NCBI GenBank assembly: GCA_903899375.1
Contig: CAIUIT010000043.1
Coordinates: 1 to 49,114 of the forward strand
Length of the DNA: 49,114 nucleotides
Origin: an uncultured Actinomycetes bacterium
Lineage (GTDB): Bacteria > Actinomycetota > Actinomycetes > Nanopelagicales > Nanopelagicaceae
Reading direction: 5' to 3'
Shown: positions 1-9,234 of the stretch, in pieces
Layout: each line of letters opens with the position of its first letter
How positions within the stretch are numbered: position 1 is the first letter of the stretch
The notes under the pieces: model-generated
Told to the model about the DNA's origin: nothing
Databases searched by the model: none
Seen by the model: only the letters and a program-made list of their open reading frames with translations
Made by a program: the position numbers and the translations under genes

Positions 1-1
1 C

Positions 2-769
2 TTGGTCCTCTCTTCAGATAATGATGAGCCTTCACTTCTTTACATTCGCAAGAATGGCGAAGGAGTAGTAACTGGTGCGGATATCGCAACACCAGCTGGC
101 GTAACGGTTCACAATCCAGATCTCCATATCGCAACCCTCAATTCAAAGGCCAAGTTCGAAGTCGAACTGACCGTTGAACGCGGTCGCGGATATGTCACTG
201 CTGTAGCTAACAAGGCTGCTGGCGGAGAGATCGGCCGTATTCCAGTTGACTCTATCTATTCACCTGTATTACGCGTGACCTACAAGGTCGAAGCAACACG
301 CGTAGAACAGCGCACAGACTTTGACCGTTTAATCGTCGATGTTGAGACCAAGCCATCAATGAAGCCAGGAGATGCTATGGCATCTGCGGGCAAGACATTG
401 GTTGAGCTCTTCGGACTTGCTCGCGAATTGAACGTCAACGCTGAAGGTATCGAAATGGGACCCTCTATCCAAGATGCTGCGCTCGCTGCTGATCTCGCTC
501 TTCCAATCGAAGATCTTGATCTCACCGTCCGCTCATACAACTGCCTCAAGCGCGAAGGTATTCATACCGTCGGTGAGCTTGTCGGCCGTTCAGAGGCAGA
601 CCTCCTCGATATCCGTAACTTCGGTTCTAAGTCGATCGATGAAGTGAAGGCAAAACTTCACAGCATGGGTCTACAACTGAAGGACAGCCCAATCGGATTC
701 GATCCAACACAACACCACAACTACGGAACTGAAGTCGACGAAGATCTCGTCGAATCAGAGCAGCTCTAG
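2..769 (+). CDS. rpoA: DNA-directed RNA polymerase subunit alpha (3' part)
   Basis: The gene enters from the left edge, so the N-terminal residues and start codon are missing; 255 codons are visible. What remains is the rest of the N-terminal assembly domain, including the segment around [12 protein letters not shown], which in the family contacts beta and beta-prime, followed by a linker and the C-terminal domain at about visible residues 168-230 (ends of two helix-hairpin-helix units: [18 protein letters not shown] and [17 protein letters not shown]). That domain binds UP-element DNA and activators. The acidic tail is typical of actinobacterial RpoA. rplQ follows 9 bases later, the usual order. 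Confidence 0.98.
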   Translation: MVLSSDNDEPSLLYIRKNGEGVVTGADIATPAGVTVHNPDLHIATLNSKAKFEVELTVERGRGYVTAVANKAAGGEIGRIPVDSIYSPVLRVTYKVEATRVEQRTDFDRLIVDVETKPSMKPGDAMASAGKTLVELFGLARELNVNAEGIEMGPSIQDAALAADLALPIEDLDLTVRSYNCLKREGIHTVGELVGRSEADLLDIRNFGSKSIDEVKAKLHSMGLQLKDSPIGFDPTQHHNYGTEVDEDLVESEQL

Positions 770-778
770 GAGAACGCC

Positions 779-1135
779 ATGCCAACACCAAGTAGAGGAC
801 CTCGTCTCGGAAGCGGTCCAGCACACGAGAGATTGTTGCTAGGCACACTCGCAGAGCAACTCTTCGAACACGGCAAGATCAAGACCACTGAGGCAAAGGC
901 CAAGCGCCTACGTCCATTGGCCGAAAAGTTGATCACAGCTGCTATCGAAGGTGACTTAGCTGCGCGTCGTCGCGTCATGGAGACAATCCAGAACAAGAGC
1001 GTTGTCCATACACTCTTTACTGAGATTGCACCTCGTTTCGCAACACGTCCAGGTGGTTACACCCGCATTACAAAGGTTGGTCCACGTAACGGTGACAATG
1101 CCCCAATGGCAGTCATCGAACTCGTCAACGACTAA
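779..1135 (+). CDS. rplQ: 50S ribosomal protein L17
   Basis: This 118-residue protein of the large ribosomal subunit lines the exit-tunnel surface. It opens with the conserved L17 signature [20 protein letters not shown], followed by the helical segment with [16 protein letters not shown], and ends with the conserved [20 protein letters not shown]. The ATG start is supported by the Shine-Dalgarno AGGAGA at 768-773, which overlaps the rpoA stop codon, so the two are cotranscribed and probably translationally coupled. Length is normal for the short actinobacterial form without a long C-terminal extension. Confidence 0.97.
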   Translation: MPTPSRGPRLGSGPAHERLLLGTLAEQLFEHGKIKTTEAKAKRLRPLAEKLITAAIEGDLAARRRVMETIQNKSVVHTLFTEIAPRFATRPGGYTRITKVGPRNGDNAPMAVIELVND

Positions 1136-1162
1136 TTATTTGTAACACGGTAAGAAAAGTTT

Positions 1163-2029
1163 ATGATCGAACCCGCTCTCAATCCTGAGAGCGGGTTTCG
1201 TCGCTTACGCCTTGAGTTGGCATACGACGGAACAAATTACGCCGGGTGGGCAAAGCAGCCCGATCAAAGAACGCTGCAGGGTTCGATTGAGGATGCTCTA
1301 GCAAAGCTGGTACGCACCCCTGTAAACACCGTTGTTGCGGGTCGTACCGACGCGGGAGTCCATGCGACAGGTCAGGTGCTGCACGTTGATATTCCGGAAG
1401 GGCTAGAGGCATCGCGCTATCGCCCAGAGAAAGATATCTGGGATTTTGACCACTTTAAATTCCGACTCAATCAGATGCTCGAGGAAGATATTCGCATCCT
1501 GCGCGTAGATCTCGCGCCCGTAAACTTTGATGCTCGCTTCTCCGCCAGCGCGCGGCACTACCGCTACAAATTGCTCGATAACAATCGAGATCTCATGCCG
1601 CTGCAAAGATTTGATACCGCCACCTGGTTTCGTCCACTTGATATTGATCTGATGAATCAAGCGAGCGCCGCGATGCTGGGGAAGCACGATTTCTTCACCT
1701 TCTGTCGTTACCGCGAGGGGGGAACCACTGAGCGGACCTTGTTGGAATTCATGTGGAACCGTGATGCCTCCGGATTAGTTATCTGCGATATCGCTGCAGA
1801 TGGCTTTGGCTGGAACATGGTGCGCAATCTGGTGGGAGCCGCCGTCTGTGTTGGTGAAGGTAGATTTAAGGCGGGCTGGATGGTTGAGATTTTGGAGCAG
1901 ACCACCCGGGTCTCGGACTCCTATGTCTTCCCAGCGCGCGGGCTTACCTTGGCCCAAGTGGATTATCCAGATGCCGCTGCCCTGGCCAGTATTACGCTCT
2001 CGGATTACCTCGCCGAACCCTCATTTTGA
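1163..2029 (+). CDS. truA: tRNA pseudouridine(38-40) synthase TruA
   Basis: TruA isomerises uridines 38-40 in the anticodon arm of many tRNAs. The 288-residue sequence has the first strand and loop LELAYDGTNYAGWAKQP and the catalytic motif AGRTDAGVHATGQV with the nucleophile Asp at about residue 63; the C-terminal half carries FDARFSASARHYRYKL and GFGWNMVRNLVGA. Length is close to the family norm. The gene follows rplQ by 27 bases, a common actinobacterial order. The ATG at 1163 lacks a clear Shine-Dalgarno and its first codons contain a strong hairpin. No later ATG, GTG or TTG keeps the first conserved beta strand, so I retain this start. Confidence 0.95.
   Translation: MIEPALNPESGFRRLRLELAYDGTNYAGWAKQPDQRTLQGSIEDALAKLVRTPVNTVVAGRTDAGVHATGQVLHVDIPEGLEASRYRPEKDIWDFDHFKFRLNQMLEEDIRILRVDLAPVNFDARFSASARHYRYKLLDNNRDLMPLQRFDTATWFRPLDIDLMNQASAAMLGKHDFFTFCRYREGGTTERTLLEFMWNRDASGLVICDIAADGFGWNMVRNLVGAAVCVGEGRFKAGWMVEILEQTTRVSDSYVFPARGLTLAQVDYPDAAALASITLSDYLAEPSF
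1169..1198 (+). terminator. Strong hairpin just after rplQ, inside the first codons of truA
   Basis: AACCCGCTCTC at 1170-1180 pairs perfectly with GAGAGCGGGTT at 1187-1197 around a six-base loop, with a G-U pair (1169/1198) below. It is followed by T-rich but not oligo-T sequence. It lies 34 bases past the rplQ stop, where a terminator of the rpo operon is expected, yet it falls at codons 3-12 of truA. It may be a partial terminator or a structure that dampens truA expression. Confidence 0.5.
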
Positions 2030-2156
2030 CCCCAAGGGGCTCTGGAAGGTAACCTGCTCCTCTGCCTGTGTGTTGGATTCAGCTCTGGGCTGATTCTTAA
2101 AGCACCTAGCTTTGATGAAGTAAGAGTTTAACTAAGACTAGAAAGAGAGAGACCTC

Positions 2157-2612
2157 GTGCGCACATTTACACCGAAAGCTGGTGACGTCACCCGCAAGTG
2201 GCATGTCATCGACGCTGAAGGAGTTGTCCTTGGTCGCCTTGCTAGCCATGCAGCCGTCCTTCTTCGCGGCAAACATAAGACCACCTTTGCACCACATATC
2301 GACATGGGCGACTTTGTCATTGTGATCAATGCAGAGAAGATTGTTCTTACTGGTCAGAAAGCCGGCAAGAAGTTTGCTCACCATCACTCCGGTTATCCAG
2401 GCGGCATGACTTCTATCGTTTACGCAGACTTGATCAACCAGGATCCAACTCGTGTTATCGAGAAGGCCATCCTTGGAATGATTCCTAAGAACAAGCTAGG
2501 CCGTTCAGTCGGTTCAAAGCTCAAGGTATACGCCGGTCCTGCGCACCCACATGCTGCACAGAACCCAACACCATATGTATTTACTCAAGTTTCTCAAATC
2601 GTGAAGAAGTAA
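2157..2612 (+). CDS. rplM: 50S ribosomal protein L13
   Basis: L13 is an early-assembly protein of the large subunit. The 151 residues (about normal length) start with [20 protein letters not shown], then [20 protein letters not shown], and contain the conserved [21 protein letters not shown] near the C-terminus. Translation starts at GTG, preceded by the purine-rich GAAAGAGAGAGA; GTG is the only start that keeps the actinobacterial N-terminus. The 127 bases between truA and this gene hold no gene and presumably the promoter of the rplM-rpsI operon; I cannot assign -35 and -10 boxes with confidence. Confidence 0.97.
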   Translation: MRTFTPKAGDVTRKWHVIDAEGVVLGRLASHAAVLLRGKHKTTFAPHIDMGDFVIVINAEKIVLTGQKAGKKFAHHHSGYPGGMTSIVYADLINQDPTRVIEKAILGMIPKNKLGRSVGSKLKVYAGPAHPHAAQNPTPYVFTQVSQIVKK

Positions 2613-2621
2613 GGGATAGAC

Positions 2622-3107
2622 ATGTCAGATTTAGATACAGTCATCGATGGCGAAGAAGAAGTTCTAACTTCATACTCTTCTTCAACACCAGCTGCTTCAA
2701 CCAACCGTCCAGCAATCAAGGCTCCAGGAGGCGGCACCGGTCGTCGTAAGGAAGCTGTTGCTCGCGTCCGTTTGATTCCAGGAACAGGCAAGTGGGTTGT
2801 TAACGGCAAGGCACTCGATGTGTACTTCCCAAACAAAGTTCACCAACAATCAGTCTCTGAACCTTTCCGCACCGTAGGTGCCGAGAATCAGTACGACGTA
2901 TTTGCTCGCATCAATGGCGGCGGAACATCTGGCCAAGCTGGTGCGCTTCGCCTCGGAGTTGCTCGCGCGCTCAATGAGATTGATCGTGATGCTAATCGTC
3001 CCGCACTTAAGAAGGCTGGCTTCCTTACTCGTGACCCACGCGTCATCGAGCGCAAGAAGTACGGTCTGAAGAAGGCACGTAAGCGTTCTCAATACAGCAA
3101 GCGTTAA
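2622..3107 (+). CDS. rpsI: 30S ribosomal protein S9
   Basis: S9 sits in the head of the small subunit and its C-terminal tail reaches the P-site tRNA. The S9 fold starts at about residue 38 ([19 protein letters not shown]) and ends with the basic tail [13 protein letters not shown], which carries the invariant terminal SKR. The first 37 residues form an acidic, Ser/Thr-rich, low-complexity extension of the kind known in actinobacterial S9 proteins. The gene lies 9 bases after rplM, the universal partner order. Confidence 0.97.
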   Translation: MSDLDTVIDGEEEVLTSYSSSTPAASTNRPAIKAPGGGTGRRKEAVARVRLIPGTGKWVVNGKALDVYFPNKVHQQSVSEPFRTVGAENQYDVFARINGGGTSGQAGALRLGVARALNEIDRDANRPALKKAGFLTRDPRVIERKKYGLKKARKRSQYSKR

Positions 3108-3134
3108 TTCTTCTTTACGCGATTGCCTTATTAA

Positions 3135-4475
3135 ATGGCGCTCTTTGGCACCGATGGTGTCCGAGGACTTGCTAACGGTTTCCTAACCGCAGAACTAGCT
3201 GTTGATCTTTCGATCGCTGCTGCGCATATTCTTGGAGAACTCGGCGCCTTCGAAGGACACCGCCCTAAAGCAATCGTTGGACAAGATTCGCGCGCATCTG
3301 GTGAATTCTTAGAGGCAGCTGTCGTTGCCGGTTTAGCTAGCGCTGGAGTCGATGTTTATCGCGTCGGCATTCTTCCAACACCTGCCATTGCGCATCTCGT
3401 AGCTGAAAGTGGCGCAGACCTTGGCGTAATGCTCAGCGCATCGCACAATCCCATGCCAGATAATGGAATTAAATTCTTTGCCAAGGGTGGCGGAAAACTT
3501 GATGATGCACTCGAGGCCGCTATTGAAAAACGAATGGGTGAAACCTGGCAGCGTCCGACTGGCCGCAATGTAGGCCGCGTAATTAACGATGACTCCGCGG
3601 CAGAACGCTACATATTTCACCTCTTGAACTCGCTGACCATGAATCTAAATGGAATCAAGGTCGTTGTCGATTGCGCGAATGGTGCTTCCTCGCGGGTCGC
3701 TCCAAAGACTTATACTCGTGCTGGCGCAGAAGTGATTGCTATTTCTCATGAGCCAGATGGTTGGAATATCAATGAAAATTGCGGATCAACTCACCTCGAA
3801 AATATTAAGGCCAAGGTCCTCGAAACTGGAGCCGATCTAGGAATTGCTCATGATGGAGATGCCGATCGCTGTCTAGCAATCGACAGCAATGGCAATGAAG
3901 TTGATGGAGATTTCATTATGGCAATCTTGGCTCAAGATTGGCAGAGTAGGGGTTTGCTCACGAATGAGACCATCGTTGGAACAGTGATGAGCAATTTGGG
4001 ATTTTTTAAGGCCATGGAAGCTCTCGATATAAACGTTGAAACGACCGCAGTTGGCGATCGTTATGTTCTTGAAAAAATGTTGGCAGATGATTTTGTTTTA
4101 GGCGGAGAACAATCAGGTCACATAATTATGCGCCACTATGCAAATACCGGTGATGGGTTATTGACCGCTCTTCATCTGATGCAAACAATCAAATCCAGCG
4201 GAAAGTCTCTTTCCGAGTTGAGCGCTGTGATGAAGCGTTTTCCTCAAGTATTGATAAATGTAAAGAATGTATCCAAAGAGAAGCTATCGATTTCGGAAAA
4301 GATAAAGAGCGAGATTGACCTGCGCCAAGCAGAACTAGGAGCTTCCGGGCGAATTCTGGTTCGCGCATCGGGAACTGAGAGCTTGGTTCGTGTGATGGTG
4401 GAGGCGCAAAGTGCTGAGCTGGCTGCGCAGATAGCCGAAGAATTGGCCGCTCTAGTAAGATCTGAACTCTCGTAA
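3135..4475 (+). CDS. glmM: Phosphoglucosamine mutase
   Basis: GlmM converts glucosamine-6-phosphate to glucosamine-1-phosphate on the way to UDP-GlcNAc for peptidoglycan. The 446 residues are full length. The N-terminus FGTDGVRGLAN is diagnostic; the phosphorylated serine is Ser103 in MLSASHNPMPDNGIKFF; the metal-binding loop is HDGDADRC; the sugar-phosphate clamp RASGTESLVRVM lies near the C-terminus. It sits 27 bases after rpsI and 24 before glmS, the enzyme that makes its substrate. There is no convincing Shine-Dalgarno before this ATG, which begins the conserved MALFGTDG sequence and so is surely the start. Confidence 0.97.
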   Translation: MALFGTDGVRGLANGFLTAELAVDLSIAAAHILGELGAFEGHRPKAIVGQDSRASGEFLEAAVVAGLASAGVDVYRVGILPTPAIAHLVAESGADLGVMLSASHNPMPDNGIKFFAKGGGKLDDALEAAIEKRMGETWQRPTGRNVGRVINDDSAAERYIFHLLNSLTMNLNGIKVVVDCANGASSRVAPKTYTRAGAEVIAISHEPDGWNINENCGSTHLENIKAKVLETGADLGIAHDGDADRCLAIDSNGNEVDGDFIMAILAQDWQSRGLLTNETIVGTVMSNLGFFKAMEALDINVETTAVGDRYVLEKMLADDFVLGGEQSGHIIMRHYANTGDGLLTALHLMQTIKSSGKSLSELSAVMKRFPQVLINVKNVSKEKLSISEKIKSEIDLRQAELGASGRILVRASGTESLVRVMVEAQSAELAAQIAEELAALVRSELS

Positions 4476-4499
4476 CCACCTCTTAAAGGAGTAACCGCC

Positions 4500-6320
4500 A
4501 TGTGTGGCATTGTCGGATACACCGGTAAGGCCCTGGCACTCTCTCCAGTCCTTGAGGGACTGCGTCGCTTGGAATATCGCGGATACGACTCTGCTGGAAT
4601 AGCCCTTGTCATCGCAAAGGGGGAGCCGCTCTGGATAGAAAAGCGCGCCGGCAAACTCTCAAATCTTGAAACCTCTCTCGGCGAAACAAACCCCATTTCT
4701 CACTCTGGTATCGGCCATACGCGTTGGGCTACTCACGGGGGACCGACCGATATCAATGCGCATCCACATTTAGACAATGATGGAAAGCTTGCTCTCATTC
4801 ATAATGGAATTATCGAAAATTATGTTGAACTGCGCGAACTTCTAGAAAAGCGCGGACATGTATTTAAATCTGAAACTGATACCGAATCAGTAGTGCACTT
4901 ACTGAGCGATGCGCGCAAATCCCATGATGGGGATCTCGCTGCGGCTATGCGAGAAATCTGCGCTCAATTGCGTGGTTCTTTTACCCTACTTGCAATACAT
5001 AGCGATGAACCGGGTCGGATCGTCGGCGCTCGCCGCAATTCACCGCTCGTAGTTGGCGTTGGAGATGGTGAAAACTTTCTAGCTTCTGATGTTGCTGCTT
5101 TTATCTCACACACCAAGCACGCCTTAGAACTTGGTCAGGACGAGATCGTGGACATCACAGCCACTTCAATCACCGTGACCGATCTGGCCGGGAAGGTAGT
5201 GCAACCCCGCGAATTTGAAATCTTGTGGGATGCCTCGGCAGCAGAGCGCGGCGGATATCCCCATTTCATGCTTAAAGAGATTTATGAGCAACCTAAAGCG
5301 ATAGCCGATACCTTAATTGGGCGCACTACTGGTTTAAACGAAGAAATTGTTGGCGGAATCAATTTAGAAGGAATTTCAAAGGTCGTCATCATCGCCTGCG
5401 GTACTGCTTACCATGCTGGACTTGTAGGCAAGTATGCGATCGAAAAGTGGGCGAATGTTCCCGTTGACGTAGAACTGGCATCTGAATATCGCTACCGTGA
5501 TCCGGCAGTAAATTCATCGACTCTTGTTATTCCGATCTCGCAATCTGGCGAGACAATGGATACTTTGATGGCTCTGCGATATGCCAAGTCTCATGGAGCT
5601 CGGGTCTTCGCCGTATGTAATACTAATGGTTCGACAATTCCACGCGAATCCGATGCCGTCTTGTACACACATGCGGGACCAGAAATTGCAGTTGCTTCCA
5701 CCAAGGCTTTTGCAACCCAACTTATTGCCATGTATTTGATTGCGTTGCACCTAGGCCGAGTCCGGGGAACTATTACCGAAGAGTTTTACGCTTCCATTGG
5801 AGCCGAGATTGCAGATCTCCCTGGAAAGGTAGAAACAGTTCTCGAGACTGTGGAGTCGCTGCGCGAGCTCACCCGACACTTTAAAGATTCCACTTCAGTC
5901 TTATTTCTCGGCCGCCACGTTGGGTATCCAACCGCGCTAGAAGGTGCTCTTAAACTTAAAGAGCTGGCTTACATGCATGCCGAAGGTTTCGCTGGTGGAG
6001 AGTTAAAGCATGGACCGATTGCGCTCATTGATGATGGAACTCCCGTGGTTGCCATCATGCCACCGCTCAACACTCCGCTCTATGAAAAAATGGCGAGCAA
6101 TGTGCAAGAGGTTAAAGCGCGTGGGGCGATCGTAATTGCAATTGGCGATAGCGACTTGGCTAGCGCAACTCATAATATTCGAATTCCGACCTCCCACGAT
6201 TTCTTGCAACCAGTATTGGCCGTTATCCCGTTGCAGGTTATTGCCTACGAGATGGCTGTAGCCCGCGGAAATGATGTCGACCAACCACGTAATCTAGCAA
6301 AGTCGGTCACGGTCGAATGA
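4500..6320 (+). CDS. glmS: Glutamine--fructose-6-phosphate aminotransferase
   Basis: GlmS makes glucosamine-6-phosphate from fructose-6-phosphate and glutamine, the entry to amino-sugar synthesis. The 606 residues begin MCGIVGYTG, so Cys2 becomes the N-terminal glutaminase nucleophile after Met removal. The glutaminase domain spans about 1-220, including GHTRWATHGGPTDINAHPH. Two SIS sugar-isomerase domains follow, with CGTAYHAG, SQSGETMDTL and the C-terminal GNDVDQPRNLAKSVTVE. A Shine-Dalgarno AAAGGA at 4485-4490 serves the ATG. The stop codon overlaps the next start (ATGA). I see no glmS ribozyme signature upstream, and the 24-base gap is too short for one. Confidence 0.98.
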   Translation: MCGIVGYTGKALALSPVLEGLRRLEYRGYDSAGIALVIAKGEPLWIEKRAGKLSNLETSLGETNPISHSGIGHTRWATHGGPTDINAHPHLDNDGKLALIHNGIIENYVELRELLEKRGHVFKSETDTESVVHLLSDARKSHDGDLAAAMREICAQLRGSFTLLAIHSDEPGRIVGARRNSPLVVGVGDGENFLASDVAAFISHTKHALELGQDEIVDITATSITVTDLAGKVVQPREFEILWDASAAERGGYPHFMLKEIYEQPKAIADTLIGRTTGLNEEIVGGINLEGISKVVIIACGTAYHAGLVGKYAIEKWANVPVDVELASEYRYRDPAVNSSTLVIPISQSGETMDTLMALRYAKSHGARVFAVCNTNGSTIPRESDAVLYTHAGPEIAVASTKAFATQLIAMYLIALHLGRVRGTITEEFYASIGAEIADLPGKVETVLETVESLRELTRHFKDSTSVLFLGRHVGYPTALEGALKLKELAYMHAEGFAGGELKHGPIALIDDGTPVVAIMPPLNTPLYEKMASNVQEVKARGAIVIAIGDSDLASATHNIRIPTSHDFLQPVLAVIPLQVIAYEMAVARGNDVDQPRNLAKSVTVE

Positions 6321-6994
6321 TCTGGGGCTCGCTGGAAATTCATCGCCGGCAGCAACGCAACCGTGCGATAAAGGTTTCTCTCGCGCTCTTCGTAGCCTTT
6401 GTGATAGTTACCGAACAAGTTCTTACAAAGAGTTACCTATTCCGCCTCGATGAAAGAATCAAGGCCATTAGACATCACACCTTTAGGGGAATGTCTAGTC
6501 ATTTGCTGCTCGCCCTAGATGATCTGGGTCTACGTAGCCTTACAGCCACTTGCCTACTTGTAACTGCAGTGCTCATTACATATAAATACAAATCCTGGCG
6601 TCCTATCAATTTCTCGCTCGCTGCGTTGTTGCTTCTCAACGGGGTCGTCGGAGTTGCAAAGATTGTTTTTGGCCGCACCAAACCGCGCTTAAATGTTGAT
6701 ATTTACCATAGTGGGATTGTTGGTTCGTACCCAAGCGGGCACTCTTCCAATGCGCTGCTAACGTGGGGCGCTTTGGCCTACTTGATTTACCGGTACACCG
6801 CATTTGGAGCGAAAAGATCGCTCGCCCTATATTCGATCGTCGGAGTGATAACAGCTACCGTCTGCTTAGTTTCGCTCATCCGCAATACGCATTGGTTTAG
6901 CGATCTTATTGGTGGCGTTTTCCTCGGAGGTTCCATCCTGGTCTTCCTCATCGCTGCAGATCGTGCCTGGCCATCTTTAAGGCAGCCATCATGA
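6317..6994 (+). CDS. PAP2-family membrane phosphatase
   Basis: This 225-residue integral membrane protein has several hydrophobic helices and the three PAP2 phosphatase motifs: KIVFGRTKPR at about 115-124, YPSGHSSN at 138-145 with the catalytic His in PSGH, and RNTHWFSDLIGG at 189-200 with the second His and Asp. Family members remove phosphate from phosphatidic acid, undecaprenyl diphosphate or similar lipids at the outer membrane face. The substrate cannot be told from sequence. Its place between glmS and acpS/alr would suit undecaprenyl-phosphate recycling for peptidoglycan, but that is inference. It is coupled on both sides by ATGA overlaps. Confidence 0.9.
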   Translation: MIWGSLEIHRRQQRNRAIKVSLALFVAFVIVTEQVLTKSYLFRLDERIKAIRHHTFRGMSSHLLLALDDLGLRSLTATCLLVTAVLITYKYKSWRPINFSLAALLLLNGVVGVAKIVFGRTKPRLNVDIYHSGIVGSYPSGHSSNALLTWGALAYLIYRYTAFGAKRSLALYSIVGVITATVCLVSLIRNTHWFSDLIGGVFLGGSILVFLIAADRAWPSLRQPS

Positions 6995-7335
6995 TTGAAG
7001 GTATTGGGATAGATGTCGTCGACATCGCTCGTTTTCAAGAATCACTAGATCGCACTCCAGCAATGCGAGAACGCATCTTTACGGAGAATGAAGCGCTCCT
7101 CAAAGTATCGTCTCTGGCCGCTCGCTTTGCCGCCAAAGAGGCGCTCGTTAAGGCGCTTGATGCCCGTGATCTTTTCTCGTGGCATGATGCTGAAGTGATT
7201 AATCAAGAATCTGGTAAGCCGACATTCATTTTCACTGGTGCACTTGCAGCCAGGGTCGCAGGCCTTCGCATTCATCTAACCCTTTCGCACGATGCAGGTA
7301 TTGCCTCGGCGATGGTCGTTATTGAGAGAATCTAA
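6991..7335 (+). CDS. acpS: Holo-[acyl-carrier-protein] synthase
   Basis: AcpS moves 4'-phosphopantetheine from CoA onto the serine of acyl carrier protein and so activates fatty-acid synthesis. The 114 residues match the family length and contain GIGIDVVDIARF (metal-binding Asp8) and ARFAAKEALVKAL (Glu49), the two signature motifs, plus LSHDAGIASAMVV at the C-terminus. Its ATG overlaps the PAP2 stop codon by four bases and alr starts two bases after its stop. The acpS-alr pairing is common in Gram-positive bacteria. Confidence 0.96.
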   Translation: MIEGIGIDVVDIARFQESLDRTPAMRERIFTENEALLKVSSLAARFAAKEALVKALDARDLFSWHDAEVINQESGKPTFIFTGALAARVAGLRIHLTLSHDAGIASAMVVIERI

Positions 7336-7337
7336 CG

Positions 7338-8435
7338 ATGCGCGCTCTCGTTCAGATTGACCTCGATGCCATCGCACATAATATTGCCGAGGTTAGAAAA
7401 CGGACCATTGCTCCGATATTGGCGGTAGTGAAAGCAGATGCCTACGGTCACGGCCTTGTTCCAGTTGCAACGACCGCGATTGATTCAGGAGCGACATGGC
7501 TAGGGGTAGCGCTTCTAGAAGAAGCGATTTCCTTGAGGGAAGCGGGAATCGAAGTTCCCATAATCGCTTGGCTGACGCCACCCCACGATGACTTTGAAGC
7601 CGCTTTAAAAAATAATATTGATCTCTCGGTATCTTCGGTGCAATTGTTCGAAGAGATTTTGCAGGTCGCTCAAGCTTTAGATATCAAGCCCCGGTTGCAT
7701 TTCGAGGTAGATACTGGAATGCGACGCGGAGGAGTACTTGAAGACTGGGATGAGTTTCTAAAGTTTGCCTCTGATCATAAATCTGAATTCGAACTCGTCG
7801 GATTCTGGTCTCACTTTGCTCGGGCTGATGAACCCGAGTCAGAATTCAATTTCACCCAGATGTTTGAGTTCAAAACCAAGTTAATTGCTCTCGAAGAGGC
7901 TTGGTTGATTCCGACCACCGTGCATCTTTCAAATTCCGCTGCGATCTTGAGTAACTCCGCAGCTCATCACTCTATGGTGCGCCTTGGGATTGCGATGTAC
8001 GGTCTTAGCCCAGACGTTCATAACATGGGCTCGGGCAGCGAATTCAATTTGCGACCGGCGATGACGATAAAAGCGCAGCTGCATTTGGTAAAGAGCGCCA
8101 AGGCAGGCGATGCTGTGGGTTATGGGGGTACTGAAATTCTTTCCCACGATACGAAACTTGGAGTGGTAGCAATGGGTTACTCCGACGGACTCCCTCGATC
8201 GACATCCAACTCTGTAGGGGTTTCCTTTGCCGGGCGAAAAGCGCCTCTCGTCGGCCGGATCTCGATGGATCAATGCGTTGTTGATCTGGGTCGGGATTCT
8301 CAGGCGCAAGCCGGAGACTATGTAACGGTTATGGGGGGAGATGGCTATTCGATTGATGAATGGGCCGCTGCTGCGCGCACCATTAATTATGAAATAGTCA
8401 CTCGTATCGCGCCTCGAGTACCTAGAATTTACTAA
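7338..8435 (+). CDS. alr: Alanine racemase
   Basis: Alr interconverts L- and D-alanine with pyridoxal phosphate, supplying D-Ala for peptidoglycan. The PLP lysine is Lys32 in AVVKADAYGHG. The N-terminal TIM barrel is followed by the C-terminal beta domain with the catalytic Tyr region GYGGTEIL and the substrate-channel motif GRISMDQCVVDLG. The 365 residues are full length. It is the last gene of the glmS-PAP2-acpS-alr block, which is dominated by cell-envelope functions. The next operon starts about 34 bases further on. Confidence 0.96.
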   Translation: MRALVQIDLDAIAHNIAEVRKRTIAPILAVVKADAYGHGLVPVATTAIDSGATWLGVALLEEAISLREAGIEVPIIAWLTPPHDDFEAALKNNIDLSVSSVQLFEEILQVAQALDIKPRLHFEVDTGMRRGGVLEDWDEFLKFASDHKSEFELVGFWSHFARADEPESEFNFTQMFEFKTKLIALEEAWLIPTTVHLSNSAAILSNSAAHHSMVRLGIAMYGLSPDVHNMGSGSEFNLRPAMTIKAQLHLVKSAKAGDAVGYGGTEILSHDTKLGVVAMGYSDGLPRSTSNSVGVSFAGRKAPLVGRISMDQCVVDLGRDSQAQAGDYVTVMGGDGYSIDEWAAAARTINYEIVTRIAPRVPRIY

Positions 8436-8469
8436 TTAGTTGTGAGCTCAATAATGAGGGGTGGATGTA

Positions 8470-9234
8470 ATGCATGACCCCGCAGCGCTACGGCTTGAAT
8501 CTGTCACTGTAGATTTTGGAGGGCTGCGAGCCCTTAACGATGTTTCAATTGAAATCAATCCAGGTGAAGTAGTAGGCATCATCGGGCCCAACGGTGCAGG
8601 TAAGACAACCCTCTTCAATGTTTTGAGTGGATTAGTGACCCCCACTTCTGGATCTCTCTATATAGGGGGAGTAAAACGTAAGTGGCCCAAAGTCCATGAG
8701 TTAAATGGCCTAGGACTTTCCAGAACCCTGCAAGGAGTGGGGTTGTTTAGCGAATTGTCTGTCGCCGAAAATCTCTTGGTGGGGGCGACCAATTCAAAGA
8801 AACCCAATTTTCTTAAGGCGCTACTCGGTCTATATGGAGGTTCAGAGAGAAAGCTCGATTCGGGCGTTCAACGTATCTTGGAAGAGCTTGAAATTTCCGA
8901 TTACGCGCAGCAAATTGCATCCTCTCTGCCCTACCCAATTTCAAAGCGAGTTGCCCTTGCTCGAGCATTGATGTGTGATCCAAGTACTCTCCTTCTCGAT
9001 GAGCCCGCTGGGGGATTGGGAGCGCAAGACATTGCTTGGCTAAAGCAGTTCGTACTTAATTTTCGGATAGGTAAGTCGGTCTTACTCGTAGAGCATCACA
9101 TGGATGTCATTATGAATGTATGTGACCGAATCTATGTATTGAATTTTGGTCAACTAATTGCACATGGCACACCAGCTGAAATCCGCGATAACCCCGAGGT
9201 AATTACTGCGTACTTAGGCAATGGGGCTCACTGA
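8470..9234 (+). CDS. livG: ABC transporter ATPase, LivG type (branched-chain amino acid family)
   Basis: One of two cytoplasmic ATPases powering the importer encoded downstream. Walker A is GPNGAGKT at about 39-46, Walker B TLLLDEPAGG at 173-182, and the H-loop LLVEHHMD follows. The ABC signature is aberrant: LPYPISKRVALARAL, with proline where LivG proteins have the glycine of LPYG or LSYG. The in-frame GTG at 8461 is possible, but GAGGGG at 8456-8461 lies at ideal distance from the ATG at 8470, so I choose that ATG (254 residues). livF overlaps the stop by one base. Confidence 0.92.
   Translation: MHDPAALRLESVTVDFGGLRALNDVSIEINPGEVVGIIGPNGAGKTTLFNVLSGLVTPTSGSLYIGGVKRKWPKVHELNGLGLSRTLQGVGLFSELSVAENLLVGATNSKKPNFLKALLGLYGGSERKLDSGVQRILEELEISDYAQQIASSLPYPISKRVALARALMCDPSTLLLDEPAGGLGAQDIAWLKQFVLNFRIGKSVLLVEHHMDVIMNVCDRIYVLNFGQLIAHGTPAEIRDNPEVITAYLGNGAH

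Noticed and set aside
2030-2156. Ribosomal-protein leader (L13-type autoregulatory RNA) before rplM
   Set aside because: I could not fold a convincing L13 leader; only a 5-bp AAAGC/GCTTT stem is visible.
4244-4696. 150-codon open frame on the minus strand spanning the glmM-glmS junction
   Set aside because: Antisense to two unmistakable genes, with Ser/Pro/Arg-rich sequence typical of shadow frames.
8436-8469. Promoter for livG with AATAAT at 8450-8455
   Set aside because: The hexamer overlaps the space needed for the Shine-Dalgarno (8456-8461), and there is no -35; transcription may instead start further upstream or read through from alr.
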